From Lachnospiraceae bacterium JLR.KK002 (GTDB lineage: Bacteria > Bacillota > Clostridia > Lachnospirales > Lachnospiraceae): a stretch of 64,000 nucleotides of DNA. A program made the translations under genes and the position numbers. Every line of letters begins with the position of its first letter. Position 1 is the first letter of the stretch. Where the stretch lies: the NCBI GenBank assembly GCA_036941025.1, contig JAYMNP010000001.1, positions 3,184,501 to 3,248,500 on the forward strand, given 5' to 3'. This document shows positions 53,025 through 61,895 of the stretch, piece by piece. The notes under the pieces are model-generated. The model saw only the letters and a list, made by a program, of their open reading frames with translations. It had not been told where the DNA came from and searched no databases.

Positions 53025-53097
53025 CCTTTTTCCTCCGTGACAGCCCGTCCCCGGGCTGCCCGATCTTCTGTTCCCGCAAAAGGGCCTGACTTCCTGT

Positions 53098-55065
53098 CTA
53101 ACAGATTTCCGCTCCGGAAGGCATATTCTTTTCAGGTACTACCAGCGCCAGTTCTCCTTTTTCATTTTCTGCACAGAGCAGCATTCCTTCAGACAATACC
53201 CCTGCCAGTTTTGCCGGTTTCAGGTTTACCAGTACCATGACTTTCTTTCCAACCATTTCCTCCGGAGCATAGTATTTCCGAATGCCGGACACAATCTGTT
53301 TCACCTGACTTCCGATACGCACCTGAGAACACAGCAGTTTTTTGGACTTGGCCACTGCTTCGCAGGCGATGATTTCGCCCACCTGGAACTGCATTTTCAT
53401 GAAATCATCGTATTCAATTTCCGGTTTCGCCTCCAAATCTATGCCTGCCTCTTCCGGTTCCGGCGCTGATTCCTGAGTCTCCGGATACAGTTCTTCCACC
53501 TTTGCCAGCACATCCTCCGGTTTCATCCGCTCAAACAGGATTTCCGGCTGGGAGGTCACCTTGGTTCCGCTTCCATAATGGCCGAAGCTGCCCAGCTCCT
53601 CAAAAGGCACTTCAAAGGCATTTAACTGAGACAGAATCTTTTCCGAAGTTTCCGGCATAAAGCTCTTTAACAGGCTGGCCCCAATGGTAATGCTCTCCAC
53701 CAGGTTGTACAGAACCGTGGCAAGACGGGGTTTGGAGGCCTCCTCCTTTGCCAGAATCCAGGGGGTTGTCTCGTCAATATATTTGTTGCAGCGTTTGAAC
53801 AGATTAAAGATTTCCGTCAGAGCGTCCGCCACGCGCAGCTCATTCATTTTGGCAGTTACTTTGGCTGCGGCGCCTGTAACCACCCGCTTCAGTTCTTCAT
53901 CCACATCTTCCGCCACATTTTCATTGGTAACCACTCCTTCAAAATATTTATTGCTCATGGAGATGGTGCGGTTCACCAGATTTCCCAGGGTATTTGCCAG
54001 ATCGGAATTGCGGCGCTCCGTTACCAGTTCCCAGGAAATCACTCCGTCATTTTCAAAAGGCATTTCATGGAGCAGGAAATAACGAACGGCGTCCACACCG
54101 AAAATTTCCGTCATTTCGTCGGCATAGAGTACATTTCCTTTGGATTTACTCATTTTCCCCTCTCCCTGCAGAAGCCAAGGATGGCCGAAAATCTGTTTCG
54201 GCAGGGGCAAATCCAGGGCCATCAGGAAAATCGGCCAGTAAATGGTATGGAAACGGATAATATCTTTCCCTATCAGATGCAGCTCTGCCGGCCAGTTCTT
54301 TTTAAATAATTCACTGGAATTTCCTGCAGCATCATATCCGATTTTGGTAATATAGTTGCTCAGTGCATCCAGCCAGACATAAACCACATGTCCGGGGTCA
54401 AAATCCACCGGAATTCCCCAGCTGAAAGAAGTTCTGGATACGCACAAATCCTGGAGGCCCGGCAGCAGGAAGTTGTTCATCATCTCATTTTTCCTGGATA
54501 CGGGCTGAATAAATTCAGGGTGGGTGTTGATATGTTCAATCAGGCGGTCCGCATATTTGCTCATCTTAAAGAAATAGGCTTCTTCTCTGGCGGGCTGCAC
54601 TTCTCCGCCGCAGTCCGGGCACTTTCCATCCACAAGCTGGGATTCCGTCCAGAAAGATTCACAGGGGGTACAATACAGTCCCTCATAGGCGCTCTTGTAA
54701 ATATCTCCCTGGTCATAAAGCCTTTTGAAAATCTTTGCCACCTGCTCCTCATGGTCCTTATCCGTAGTACGCACGAAGCTGTCATAGGATGAATTCATCA
54801 AATCCCATATTTCTTTCACCTGGCCGGCCACTTTATCCACATATTCTTTGGGGGTAATTCCGGCTTCCTCTGCCTTAATCTGAATTTTCTGCCCATGTTC
54901 ATCGGTTCCGGTCTGGAAGTAAACATCATACCCTTCCTGCCTCTTAAATCTTGCAATGCTGTCTGCCAGTACAATCTCGTAGGTATTTCCAATATGAGGT
55001 TTCCCGGATGTATAGGCAATGGCTGTTGTCATGTAGTATTTCCCTTTGGTGCATTTTGTACACAT
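53098..55065 (-). CDS. metG: methionyl-tRNA synthetase
   Basis: Charges tRNA-Met. The 655-residue enzyme has the class I site TSGKPHIGNTYE (HIGN), zinc knuckle residues CTPCES...CPDCG at about 140-165, KMSKSKGN at about 300 and a C-terminal EMAP/tRNA-binding domain (FMKMQFQVGEIIACEAVAKS from about 550). The gene starts at ATG 55065 with AAGGAGG; a longer frame begins within the repeat element and is not coding. A T-box leader lies about 310 bases upstream, and the palindrome cluster between them is part of the leader transcript. Confidence 0.96.
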   Translation of the reverse strand: MCTKCTKGKYYMTTAIAYTSGKPHIGNTYEIVLADSIARFKRQEGYDVYFQTGTDEHGQKIQIKAEEAGITPKEYVDKVAGQVKEIWDLMNSSYDSFVRTTDKDHEEQVAKIFKRLYDQGDIYKSAYEGLYCTPCESFWTESQLVDGKCPDCGGEVQPAREEAYFFKMSKYADRLIEHINTHPEFIQPVSRKNEMMNNFLLPGLQDLCVSRTSFSWGIPVDFDPGHVVYVWLDALSNYITKIGYDAAGNSSELFKKNWPAELHLIGKDIIRFHTIYWPIFLMALDLPLPKQIFGHPWLLQGEGKMSKSKGNVLYADEMTEIFGVDAVRYFLLHEMPFENDGVISWELVTERRNSDLANTLGNLVNRTISMSNKYFEGVVTNENVAEDVDEELKRVVTGAAAKVTAKMNELRVADALTEIFNLFKRCNKYIDETTPWILAKEEASKPRLATVLYNLVESITIGASLLKSFMPETSEKILSQLNAFEVPFEELGSFGHYGSGTKVTSQPEILFERMKPEDVLAKVEELYPETQESAPEPEEAGIDLEAKPEIEYDDFMKMQFQVGEIIACEAVAKSKKLLCSQVRIGSQVKQIVSGIRKYYAPEEMVGKKVMVLVNLKPAKLAGVLSEGMLLCAENEKGELALVVPEKNMPSGAEIC

Positions 55066-55119
55066 ATGATCTGCCTCCTTAAATAATTGGAAGAACAAAA
55101 TGGGCAAGCCCACTTCAAC

Positions 55120-55375
55120 TCTCCTGCCCCTCAGTCTTGAGGGGCGCTGGACATCCTGCGGATGTCCGTTTAGCGCGGACCGAAGCGGAGCGTAGATTTG
55201 CACATTTTGTCGCGCCGAGTGCGGATTTGTCCTAAGGGGTACCAGGCTTGCCTGGGGGATACCTTAGGACGGTCACGTAGTGACATCTTCCATTCGCACG
55301 AGTGCGCATATTATTTTTTATCTTACAGGAAGACACTTTCACGCTTTAGCGTGACAAGGTCTTTCCTGTAAGATA
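55120..55375. repeat. compound nested-palindrome element, fullest copy
   Basis: Between the T-box terminator and metG. In order: CCCCTCA/TGAGGGG (55126), GCGCTGGACATCC-GGATGTCC...AGCGC (55145-55178), then from 55208 GTCGCGCCGAGTGCGGATTT, module A with TCCTAAGG/CCTTAGGA around CCAGGC-GCCTGG (55229-55269), GTCAC/GTGAC (55272), CGCAC/GTGCG (55295), and module B at 55321-55373 with TCTTACAGGAA / TTCCTGTAAGA around TCACGC-GCGTGA. Modules A and B have the same plan: outer stem around an inner hairpin. Confidence 0.8.
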
Positions 55376-55377
55376 AA

Positions 55378-55668
55378 AGAACCGCCTTCTGCATCAGTCA
55401 GAAGGCGGCTGTCCGCGGTACCACTTCTTTTCGCTCCTTTCTCACAAAAAGAGCCTTATCAAGTATTCCATACTTTTCGCTGTAACAGGCGAACCTGTCA
55501 TCGCTTATCGGTATTTTCTCCGTATCTTTCTGCCGCTCCGTTCTGCTGCGGGCCGGAGCATACCGTTCAGCAATGCCACTCCAAAGCCATCTTCTGCATA
55601 ACCTCCTGCGTCCCTTTTCACCAGCCGGAACTCTCTGTGTCATTCCGTTATGCATACTCTCTTTTTCG
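55378..55668 (-). promoter_or_regulatory. T-box riboswitch, methionine type, of metG
   Basis: The T-box sequence GTGGTACCGCGG lies at 55413-55424 on the minus strand, and the terminator GCCGCCTTCTG / CAGAAGGCGG with TTCTTTT follows at 55378-55409. The stem I region begins at about 55668 with GAAAAAGAGAG; the likely specifier ATG is at 55588-55590 in AGAAGATGGC. Uncharged tRNA-Met would stabilise the antiterminator and turn metG on. Confidence 0.88.
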
Positions 55669-55775
55669 CTGTGTTTGGTTTGTTTTTATTTTATCAAAGA
55701 CTACCACAGAACCGGCGGAAAGTCAAGATAAATGCCCATGACAAATCAGCGGAGTAATTCGTCATGGTATGAACT

Positions 55776-56984
55776 TTAACGAAAAACATATCGGTTCAGC
55801 CGTTCAAAAGCCTCCTGTACCCTGGAAAAAGGCAGGGCCAGATTCATGCGGACAGCACAGGCTCCGTGGAACATTCTGCCGTCCTGCCAGGCCACTCCCA
55901 CTTTCCAGCCTGCCTGCAATACCTCATCAATGGTGGTTCCATGGTCCTGGCACCAACGGGAACAGTCTAAAAACAGCATATAGGTTCCCTCCGGTTTGCT
56001 GACCTGCACCCCCGGAAAATGTTGTCCGATATAGTCGCAGGCATAATTTATATTTGTGCTCAGCACCTGCCGCAGCTCATCCACCCATTCCTGGCCTTCC
56101 GGCTTATATGCCCCAATCAGTGCGTGCATGGACAGCACATTCATGCTGTTATAATGGGATTTGCTGCCCTGAGCCCTTACACGGTCCTTAAGATACGGAT
56201 GATAGATAATATGATAACTGCCCACCAGACCCGCCAGGTTGAAGGTTTTACTGGGGGCATAGACAGCCACCGTACGGTTTCTGGCGTCTTCGCTTATCGA
56301 CTGGGTGGGAATGTGCCTGTGATGGTTCAGAATAACGTCAGACCAGATTTCATCTGAGATTACCACACAGTCATTTTTCCGGTAGACCTCCATGGCCTGC
56401 TCCAGTTCCCACTGCTCCCAGACCCGGCCGCAGGGATTGTGGGGACTGCAGAATACGGCCACATGAATCCGATGTTCCTTCAGTTTCCTGTCCATATCCT
56501 CAAAATCCATGCGCCAGACATGATTTTCATCCTGTTTCAGAGGGCTGTGAATGATTTTATATCCGTTGTTTTCGATACTGCCTGTAAATCCCACATAAGT
56601 GGGACTGTGCAGCAATACCTTATCTCCCGACGCTGCAAAAGCATTCAGAACGGATACAACGCATCCCAGAACACCGTTTTCATATCCGATATCTTCCGGC
56701 TTCAGCCCCTTTACACCGTTTCTGCATTCCTGCCAACGGATGATGGATTGGAAGTATTCATCTGTGGGTGTAAAATATCCGAATGCCGGGTGTTTCACCC
56801 GTTCCGTAATTGCTTCCTGCACCGTAGGAACTGTGGGAAAATTCATATCGGCCACCCACATGGGAATGGGGTCAAATCCCTCCTGGGGAGCTGCCGGAGC
56901 TCCGCTCATTTCCGTTCCCAGTGCGTCTACCGCAATGGCGTCTCTGCCGCAGCGGTCCATAACTGAAGTAAAATCGTATTTCAT
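55776..56984 (-). CDS. MalY/PatB family PLP-dependent aminotransferase / C-S lyase
   Basis: A 402-residue fold-type I PLP enzyme. The PLP Lys lies in YAPSKTFNLAG at about residues 230-240, and the motifs PIPMWVADMNFP, NPCGRVW and SDEIWSDVIL fit the MalY/PatB group (cystathionine beta-lyase and related C-S lyases), with the substrate Arg near the C-terminus (GACAVRMNLALP). Possible roles are methionine biosynthesis or cysteine breakdown; choosing between them needs assays. Start ATG 56984 has GGAGGAAG upstream; a 43-codon extension lacks one. The neighbouring metG is a methionine gene, but the two do not share a leader. Confidence 0.88.
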   Translation of the reverse strand: MKYDFTSVMDRCGRDAIAVDALGTEMSGAPAAPQEGFDPIPMWVADMNFPTVPTVQEAITERVKHPAFGYFTPTDEYFQSIIRWQECRNGVKGLKPEDIGYENGVLGCVVSVLNAFAASGDKVLLHSPTYVGFTGSIENNGYKIIHSPLKQDENHVWRMDFEDMDRKLKEHRIHVAVFCSPHNPCGRVWEQWELEQAMEVYRKNDCVVISDEIWSDVILNHHRHIPTQSISEDARNRTVAVYAPSKTFNLAGLVGSYHIIYHPYLKDRVRAQGSKSHYNSMNVLSMHALIGAYKPEGQEWVDELRQVLSTNINYACDYIGQHFPGVQVSKPEGTYMLFLDCSRWCQDHGTTIDEVLQAGWKVGVAWQDGRMFHGACAVRMNLALPFSRVQEAFERLNRYVFR

Positions 56985-57081
56985 GGCTTCTTCCTCCGTG
57001 TGTTTTCTTCTGTCTCTACTGCATATTTTACCACACGCCGCTGCTTCAGACACATGAATTTTAAAAATATCCGGAAGAATT

Positions 57082-58389
57082 TTATATCTGTTTATCACAG
57101 GTATTATCCACATGATGTTTCAGAATTAATGCCAAAAGAGCAGATAAAATCCTTGCAAACACCGTACTCCACCAAATCATAATCTGGCCGCCGAACAGCG
57201 GCGGTAAAACAAGCATCAGCACCAGCATAAACAATGGCTCTGTAAAAGTCAGAATATAGGAAAACGCGCTTTTTTCCGTTGCATAAAAACTTGTCGTAGT
57301 AATTCTGAGAACAGCCACAAAGGGTACAGAAATCAGAAAAACAGGCATAATTTCGGCAATCTCTCTGTTTACTTCATGAGAAGCTCCAAATAATGCTCCC
57401 AGGCTTCCTCTGGTCAGATACATAACGATACAGCCGGCCACGGACAATGCAAATGCAAAGCCATACGCTGATTTCCGCACAAATTTCAGTTCACTCCAGT
57501 TCCTTTCGCCGTAACACCGGCTGAGCAGGGGCTGGCTTCCATCGCCTACTCCCTGTAATATCAGATAAATAATACAAATCACATACGCAATACACGCATA
57601 AGTTGCGATTGCCTTTTCTCCTCCATAGAAAGCAGAAAAACGGTTGATAATCATCAGCGATATATTGGGCGACATGGCAAGTCCAAAAGGCGCAATTCCA
57701 ACTTTAATGATGGAAGCCCACACCTTTCCCGTTTTTGAAAAAGAAATACATAATGTGAACTGTTTTTTCCTCAATAAATAAACCAGGGCAGTCAGCATGG
57801 TAACCCCCTGCCCGATAACGGTAGCCCATGCCGCACCTGCTACTCCCTGTCCCAGTATCCACACAAACACATAATCCAGAATGATATTCGTAACAAAACC
57901 TGCAATCATGGAAACCATTGCATAAAAGGCGCCTCCGTGATTGCGGATAAAGGGCACCAGCCCCGTACCGATTACCTGCAGAGCTGCTCCTGCAGCAATC
58001 ACAGCAATATATTCTTCCCCCATAGAAAGAAGCTGCCCGTCTGCTCCTAACAGCCTTAAAAGGGAACTGTTCAGAAAGAAGGTGGAAACTGTCAGGATAA
58101 TACTCGAAATCATCAGAAGCCATAACGCGCCTGCCGTAAATTCTTTTGCCTGAGCGTCTTTCTGTTCCGCTTTACTGATGGAATAATAAATTGCTCCGCC
58201 CATACCGATTCCGGTCCCCGATGCCTGGATAACTGCCACAATCGGATAAGCGATATTTATGGCTGAAAGCCCCATATCACCGATACTGTTCCCCACAAAA
58301 AAACCGTCTACAATCGAATAAATCCCTGACAATGTAAAGGATAATACAGAAGGTATCACATACTGAAAAAACGTTTTTGTATTACTCAT
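57082..58389 (-). CDS. MATE family efflux transporter
   Basis: A multidrug/Na+ or H+ antiporter of 435 residues with twelve membrane segments. The N-terminal part FFQYVIPSVLSFTLSGIYSIVDGFFVGNSIG and the central repeat with MISLMIINRFSAF-like residues (positions about 235-250) fit the MATE fold of the VmrA/DinF-like type. It stands behind a long operator palindrome (58410) and opposite a marR-EamA operon on the same strand. Substrates unknown. Confidence 0.9.
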   Translation of the reverse strand: MSNTKTFFQYVIPSVLSFTLSGIYSIVDGFFVGNSIGDMGLSAINIAYPIVAVIQASGTGIGMGGAIYYSISKAEQKDAQAKEFTAGALWLLMISSIILTVSTFFLNSSLLRLLGADGQLLSMGEEYIAVIAAGAALQVIGTGLVPFIRNHGGAFYAMVSMIAGFVTNIILDYVFVWILGQGVAGAAWATVIGQGVTMLTALVYLLRKKQFTLCISFSKTGKVWASIIKVGIAPFGLAMSPNISLMIINRFSAFYGGEKAIATYACIAYVICIIYLILQGVGDGSQPLLSRCYGERNWSELKFVRKSAYGFAFALSVAGCIVMYLTRGSLGALFGASHEVNREIAEIMPVFLISVPFVAVLRITTTSFYATEKSAFSYILTFTEPLFMLVLMLVLPPLFGGQIMIWWSTVFARILSALLALILKHHVDNTCDKQI

Positions 58390-58409
58390 ATATTTTACTG
58401 CTCCTTTAT

Positions 58410-58464
58410 TTTAGTCCGTACATGTACTATATTCATTATAGTATATGTACGGACTAAATGTCAA
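58410..58464 (-). promoter_or_regulatory. promoter and 49-bp operator of the MATE gene
   Basis: TTGACA (58459-58464) and TATAAT (58435-58440) with an 18-base spacer on the minus strand. TTTAGTCCGTACATRTACTATA is repeated as inverted arms of 22 bp with one mismatch and a 5-base centre (58410-58458), spanning the spacer, the -10 and the start. The inner part ATACTATAATG...TAGTA recurs at the marR promoter. Confidence 0.85.
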
Positions 58465-58516
58465 GAAAAAATGGAGCTGCCGGAAAATGAAATTTGCCTT
58501 TTCCCGACAGCCCCAT
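58465..58516 (-). terminator. terminator of the marR-EamA operon
   Basis: On the minus strand GGGGCTGTCGGGAAAA and TTTTCCGGCAGCTCC pair and are followed by ATTTTTTC. The T-run ends one base before the -35 hexamer of the MATE promoter. Confidence 0.85.
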
Positions 58517-58556
58517 TGCGGTACTGTGTAAAAGAAATATGCAGCTTTAAAGCAAA

Positions 58557-58970
58557 TTATAAAACCATACATAATGTCCCTGCACCGATTAGTATACAGC
58601 CTGCCAGAGACCTGACCGTAACTTCTTCATGAAGGAAAATAAACGCCAGTAAAAGGGTAATCACCACACTCAGTTTATCAACAGGAACCACCTGAGAGGC
58701 CTTCCCCACCTGCAATGCCCGGTAATAGCAGAGCCAGGACGCTCCGGTTGCCAGTCCGGAAAGAATCAGGAAAATCCAGCTTTTTTTACTGATTTCTGTT
58801 ATGCCGCTATGGGCATTCGTCAGAAATACCATTCCCCATGCCATGACAAGAACCACCACGGTACGTATTGCTGTGGCAAGATTCGAATTAACGCCTTCTA
58901 TTCCAATTTTAGCCAGTATGGACGTTAACGCCGCAAACACCGCAGACAGTATTGCAAATAGAAACCACAT
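58557..58970 (-). CDS. EamA family transporter, half-size
   Basis: A 137-residue membrane protein with one EamA domain of about five segments (FLFAILSAVFAALTSILAKIG, then LILSGLATGASWLCYYRALQ, VPVDKLSVVITLLLAFIFLHE and SLAGCILIGAGTLCMVL). Full-size members have two such domains; single-domain ones form dimers. It is transcribed with the marR gene 18 bases upstream and is likely its main target besides the MATE gene. Confidence 0.88.
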   Translation of the reverse strand: MWFLFAILSAVFAALTSILAKIGIEGVNSNLATAIRTVVVLVMAWGMVFLTNAHSGITEISKKSWIFLILSGLATGASWLCYYRALQVGKASQVVPVDKLSVVITLLLAFIFLHEEVTVRSLAGCILIGAGTLCMVL

Positions 58971-58988
58971 ATATGTTCACCTCCAGCC

Positions 58989-59420
58989 TCACATATCCTT
59001 TTCCATTTCTTTCTCAAATACCGTATTAAACAATGCGATATTGTCAACCATTTGCTGCACTTTGTCGTTTCCCATAATCTGAAATACCCGGTGTTCCAGT
59101 TCCAGCAACGGTGTTAAAAGTTCTCTGGAATAAGCAATGCCTTTCCCGGTTAATGCAATCTGCTTTTCCCTCCGGTCCTCAGTGCCGGGAACCAGTTCAA
59201 TATATTCGTCTTTCTTCAAAGAGCGAATCACACTGTTGACCGTCTGCTTGGTCAGTCCGGTACAGATACAGATTTTCTTCTGTGTCATTGCCTTCTGTCC
59301 TTCCAGAGCATACAGCACAAGCAGAAGATAATAATTTATATTCCTGGAAGCTGCCCAGGAATTGTACAGTCCATCTGACTTTCCCCATACTGTCCATAAT
59401 TTCTGTTCATCTGCAGGCAT
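58989..59420 (-). CDS. MarR family regulator
   Basis: A 143-residue winged-helix repressor. LLLVLYALEGQKAMTQKKIC is followed by the recognition helix GLTKQTVNSVIRSLKKDEYIEL and the wing PGTEDRREKQIALTGKG, a standard MarR arrangement, with dimer helices at both ends. ATG 59420 has GGAGGGAG; the 48-codon upstream extension contains the promoter and is rejected. Autoregulation is likely since the TATAAT sits inside the ATACTA/TAGTAT repeat. Confidence 0.9.
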   Translation of the reverse strand: MPADEQKLWTVWGKSDGLYNSWAASRNINYYLLLVLYALEGQKAMTQKKICICTGLTKQTVNSVIRSLKKDEYIELVPGTEDRREKQIALTGKGIAYSRELLTPLLELEHRVFQIMGNDKVQQMVDNIALFNTVFEKEMEKDM

Positions 59421-59442
59421 AGTTCTCCCTCCCTGTTTCCTC

Positions 59443-59483
59443 ATACTAAATGCCATTATAGTATTTATACATACTTTTATCAA
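59443..59483 (-). promoter_or_regulatory. marR promoter with probable MarR operator
   Basis: TTGATA (59478-59483) and TATAAT (59455-59460) with a 17-base spacer on the minus strand. ATACTA and TAGTAT (59443-59464) flank the -10; the string ATACTATAATG is shared with the MATE operator. Confidence 0.75.
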
Positions 59484-59582
59484 GACCTTTCTGTTCCGAC
59501 TAAAGTACCGCTTCAAAATAGCCGAATAGCAGGATATTGTAACATAAAAATCTTTTTCTTTCATAAAACAGATGCTTATTTC

Positions 59583-60296
59583 TTACCGGATTTTACACAA
59601 ATACCGTTTAAACAAAAAGCAAATCCACATAGCAGATAAAACAAATGCGGGAAGCATATAAAGAGGTATATTCTCTAAAATCGCTTTTCCAATCCAAAAA
59701 GAGGGTAGCGGAGATATTACATACTGTATATCTGATTTAATGAAAAACGGGATAACTGCACCAAAAACAGTCAGCGTAGATAGCTTCGTTACTGCCATAC
59801 CCTCCAGCTTATTTGATGAAAACGTCAGTACAAGTAATGCAACAATCATGCCCTGCAAGGTTCCTCCTGCCGCCAGCAATAAAATGGTAATCGAAGAAAG
59901 GGGCGTCAGTTTAAAAGCAGGCAGCAGAATAATAGTCGTAAAAAATGCAATGACAGAAGGCACACCAAACCGTGCAACTATGTATCCTGTTTTTCTTAAA
60001 GGCGTGATGAATAAATAGACGTCTGTCTTTTCATCCCTTTCCTCTAAAGAAATCATTGCTGAAACAAAACAGAACATAGTGGACGACAGCATTGCAAACA
60101 GGATGTCAACCAATTTGTAACAGGGAGAAATAATTGCATTCATATGAAGACTGTCTGTCAAAGCAGCTTCTATTGAAGGTATGGCAAACCGAAAGAAAAT
60201 GCCTGCAAGGACTGGCGCAAAACAAGATACAGACAACATCATGTCCCGCCGCATGGCTGCCACCATTTGGAAAAAGCTCAATCTAATTGCTTTCAT
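59583..60296 (-). CDS. ABC transporter permease (drug-export type)
   Basis: A 237-residue membrane protein with about six segments, similar to the permeases of two-permease drug exporters (fluoroquinolone-export type). Notable parts are FRFAIPSIEAALTDSL, the loop SLEERDEKTDVYLFITPLRK (characteristic of these permeases) and LEGMAVTKLSTLTVF. Its start overlaps the end of the next permease by 4 bases. The ATPase of the set is broken, so this permease probably no longer has an energy source unless another ATPase serves it. Confidence 0.8.
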   Translation of the reverse strand: MKAIRLSFFQMVAAMRRDMMLSVSCFAPVLAGIFFRFAIPSIEAALTDSLHMNAIISPCYKLVDILFAMLSSTMFCFVSAMISLEERDEKTDVYLFITPLRKTGYIVARFGVPSVIAFFTTIILLPAFKLTPLSSITILLLAAGGTLQGMIVALLVLTFSSNKLEGMAVTKLSTLTVFGAVIPFFIKSDIQYVISPLPSFWIGKAILENIPLYMLPAFVLSAMWICFLFKRYLCKIR

Positions 60297-60973
60297 AGCT
60301 TTACACCTCCCATGCTATCCCACATTTTCGAAACACAAAATCCTGAAATCACAAATAGAATTACCATCATTGCCACCACGCCCAAAAAACCTGTTGCGGA
60401 CGAAGAATGCCCTGAAACCATATCCATACAGACATTGACAGGATAATACCTGCACCATGCAGGAGTAATTTTAAATAAATGCAAAATTGCAGGAACAAAG
60501 CAAACGGCTTCGATTGGCACAGTCCACAATATAAACTGGTTAAGGCCTGTAATTTTTCTTGCAACGATTATTCCAGATAATGTAAATATAACACCGGATA
60601 GAAACGTGCCAAAAAGTACAATGTGCAAATGATTCGCATCTGCGGCTAACGCTAAAATAGCTGCTACAACAAGTGAAATGGCAGACAATGAACAAACTTT
60701 AGCAATCACATATTCTGCCGCATGGACAGGAGAAACTGCCAATTCACATGTTGTATGCCGGCTCTTTTCCAAAAGGACAATCGCTCCCATGAAGAACAGC
60801 CCCATGGACGCGGGGTCGGAAAAGATTAAAATTGCGGCAGCTTTTTCTTTCCAGTTTTCGGGAAGCGCAAACAGTACTGTTATATAGATTACAGTCAACG
60901 CTGCATATAAAAAGTAAAAACCATATTTTGCCTGAAAGCGCATATCCAGTAAAAACAGCTTTTTCAACCTCAT
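60293..60973 (-). CDS. ABC transporter permease (drug-export type)
   Basis: A 226-residue second permease of the same set with six hydrophobic segments: FYFLYAALTVIYITVLFALPE, then MGLFFMGAIVLLEKSR, the loop TTCELAVSPVHAAEYVIAK and GLNQFILWTVPIEAVCFVP. It overlaps the C-terminal end of the ATPase pseudogene by 4 bases and the permease at 59583 by 4 bases, so the three were once one tightly coupled operon. Confidence 0.8.
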   Translation of the reverse strand: MRLKKLFLLDMRFQAKYGFYFLYAALTVIYITVLFALPENWKEKAAAILIFSDPASMGLFFMGAIVLLEKSRHTTCELAVSPVHAAEYVIAKVCSLSAISLVVAAILALAADANHLHIVLFGTFLSGVIFTLSGIIVARKITGLNQFILWTVPIEAVCFVPAILHLFKITPAWCRYYPVNVCMDMVSGHSSSATGFLGVVAMMVILFVISGFCVSKMWDSMGGVKL

Positions 60974-61825
60974 AACAGCGTCCTCCCTGTAATATCCATA
61001 AAAATGTCATTTAAGGTTGGCTCACTGCTGTGGATGGATTGCAGACGGTTTTCAGCTATCAGCCTTTTCAGCCGCTCATCAGAAGATATTTGTTCCAAAG
61101 GGCAGCCTGCACTGTGCTCCCCATTCTCAACCCATGTATAAGTTACGGTTGCCGCTCCTTTTGACATAATCAGATTGTGCGGGCTGTCAAGGGCGCATAT
61201 TTTACCGTTTACAATAAACGCTACCCTGTCGAAAGCTCGGCTGCGTCCTGCATATTATGCGTCGTCAGAAGAATGGTTTTCCCTTTTGCCTTTTCCTCTA
61301 AAATTATATTTTTCATCCTGCGGCTGTTTGCGGGGTCAAGCCCGCTGGTCGGCTCGTCAAGGCAGAGCAGGACAGGGTCATGCAGCAATGCTTTTATAAA
61401 ATTTAAGCGAGATTTCATGCCCTTTGAATAATCGGCTACACGTTTATCTGCATCCTGCTCCAAACCTACCGTTTCCAAAAGTTCATCCATCGGGCGCGGC
61501 CTTTTTCGTATAATGATGAGAAAAACTGCAAGTTCTCTCTTGCCGTCAACTTTTCATACATTGTTGAAAATTCAAAATCAACCCCTATATTCTCATAAAA
61601 ATTCTTTGTACGATTTTTACACTCAATGCCATTTACCAGACAGGAGCCCTGATATGTTCTCAACATTCCAATCAGGATTTTCTGCAATGTGCTTTTGCCT
61701 GCCCCGGATAGTCCTGAAAATCCAAAAATTTCACCCTCCGGAACAGAAAAATTCATACCGGAAATAAGTGGGGTTTTCGTGTAACGAAACGAAAGATTTT
61801 CTACTGTAATCATGTCTACCTTCAT
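60970..61825 (-). pseudogene. ABC transporter ATP-binding protein with two frameshifts
   Basis: Three successive frames together spell one ATPase. Part 1 (61825 down to about 61490) has ENLSFRYTKTPLISGMNFSV, Walker A GLSGAGKST and the Q-loop; it ends in a stop after SSLYEKGRARW. Part 2 (61490-61221) has DYSKGMKSRLNF (signature), LLCLDEPTSGLDP (Walker B) and TTHNMQDA (H-loop). Part 3 (to 60970) resumes as DRVAFIVNGKICALDSPHNL and ends GEPTLNDIFMDITGRTLL-like. The first shift is consistent with loss of one A in an A-run near 61485; the second with loss of one base near 61232. All motifs are still present, so the decay is recent. Sequencing error is possible but two independent ones in one gene are less likely. 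Confidence 0.85.
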
Positions 61826-61895
61826 ACCATTTGACTTAATCGCTCTATATAGTCAATTTAGGGGCTGTTTTAAGTCCGGCCGGTTGCCAGACTCT

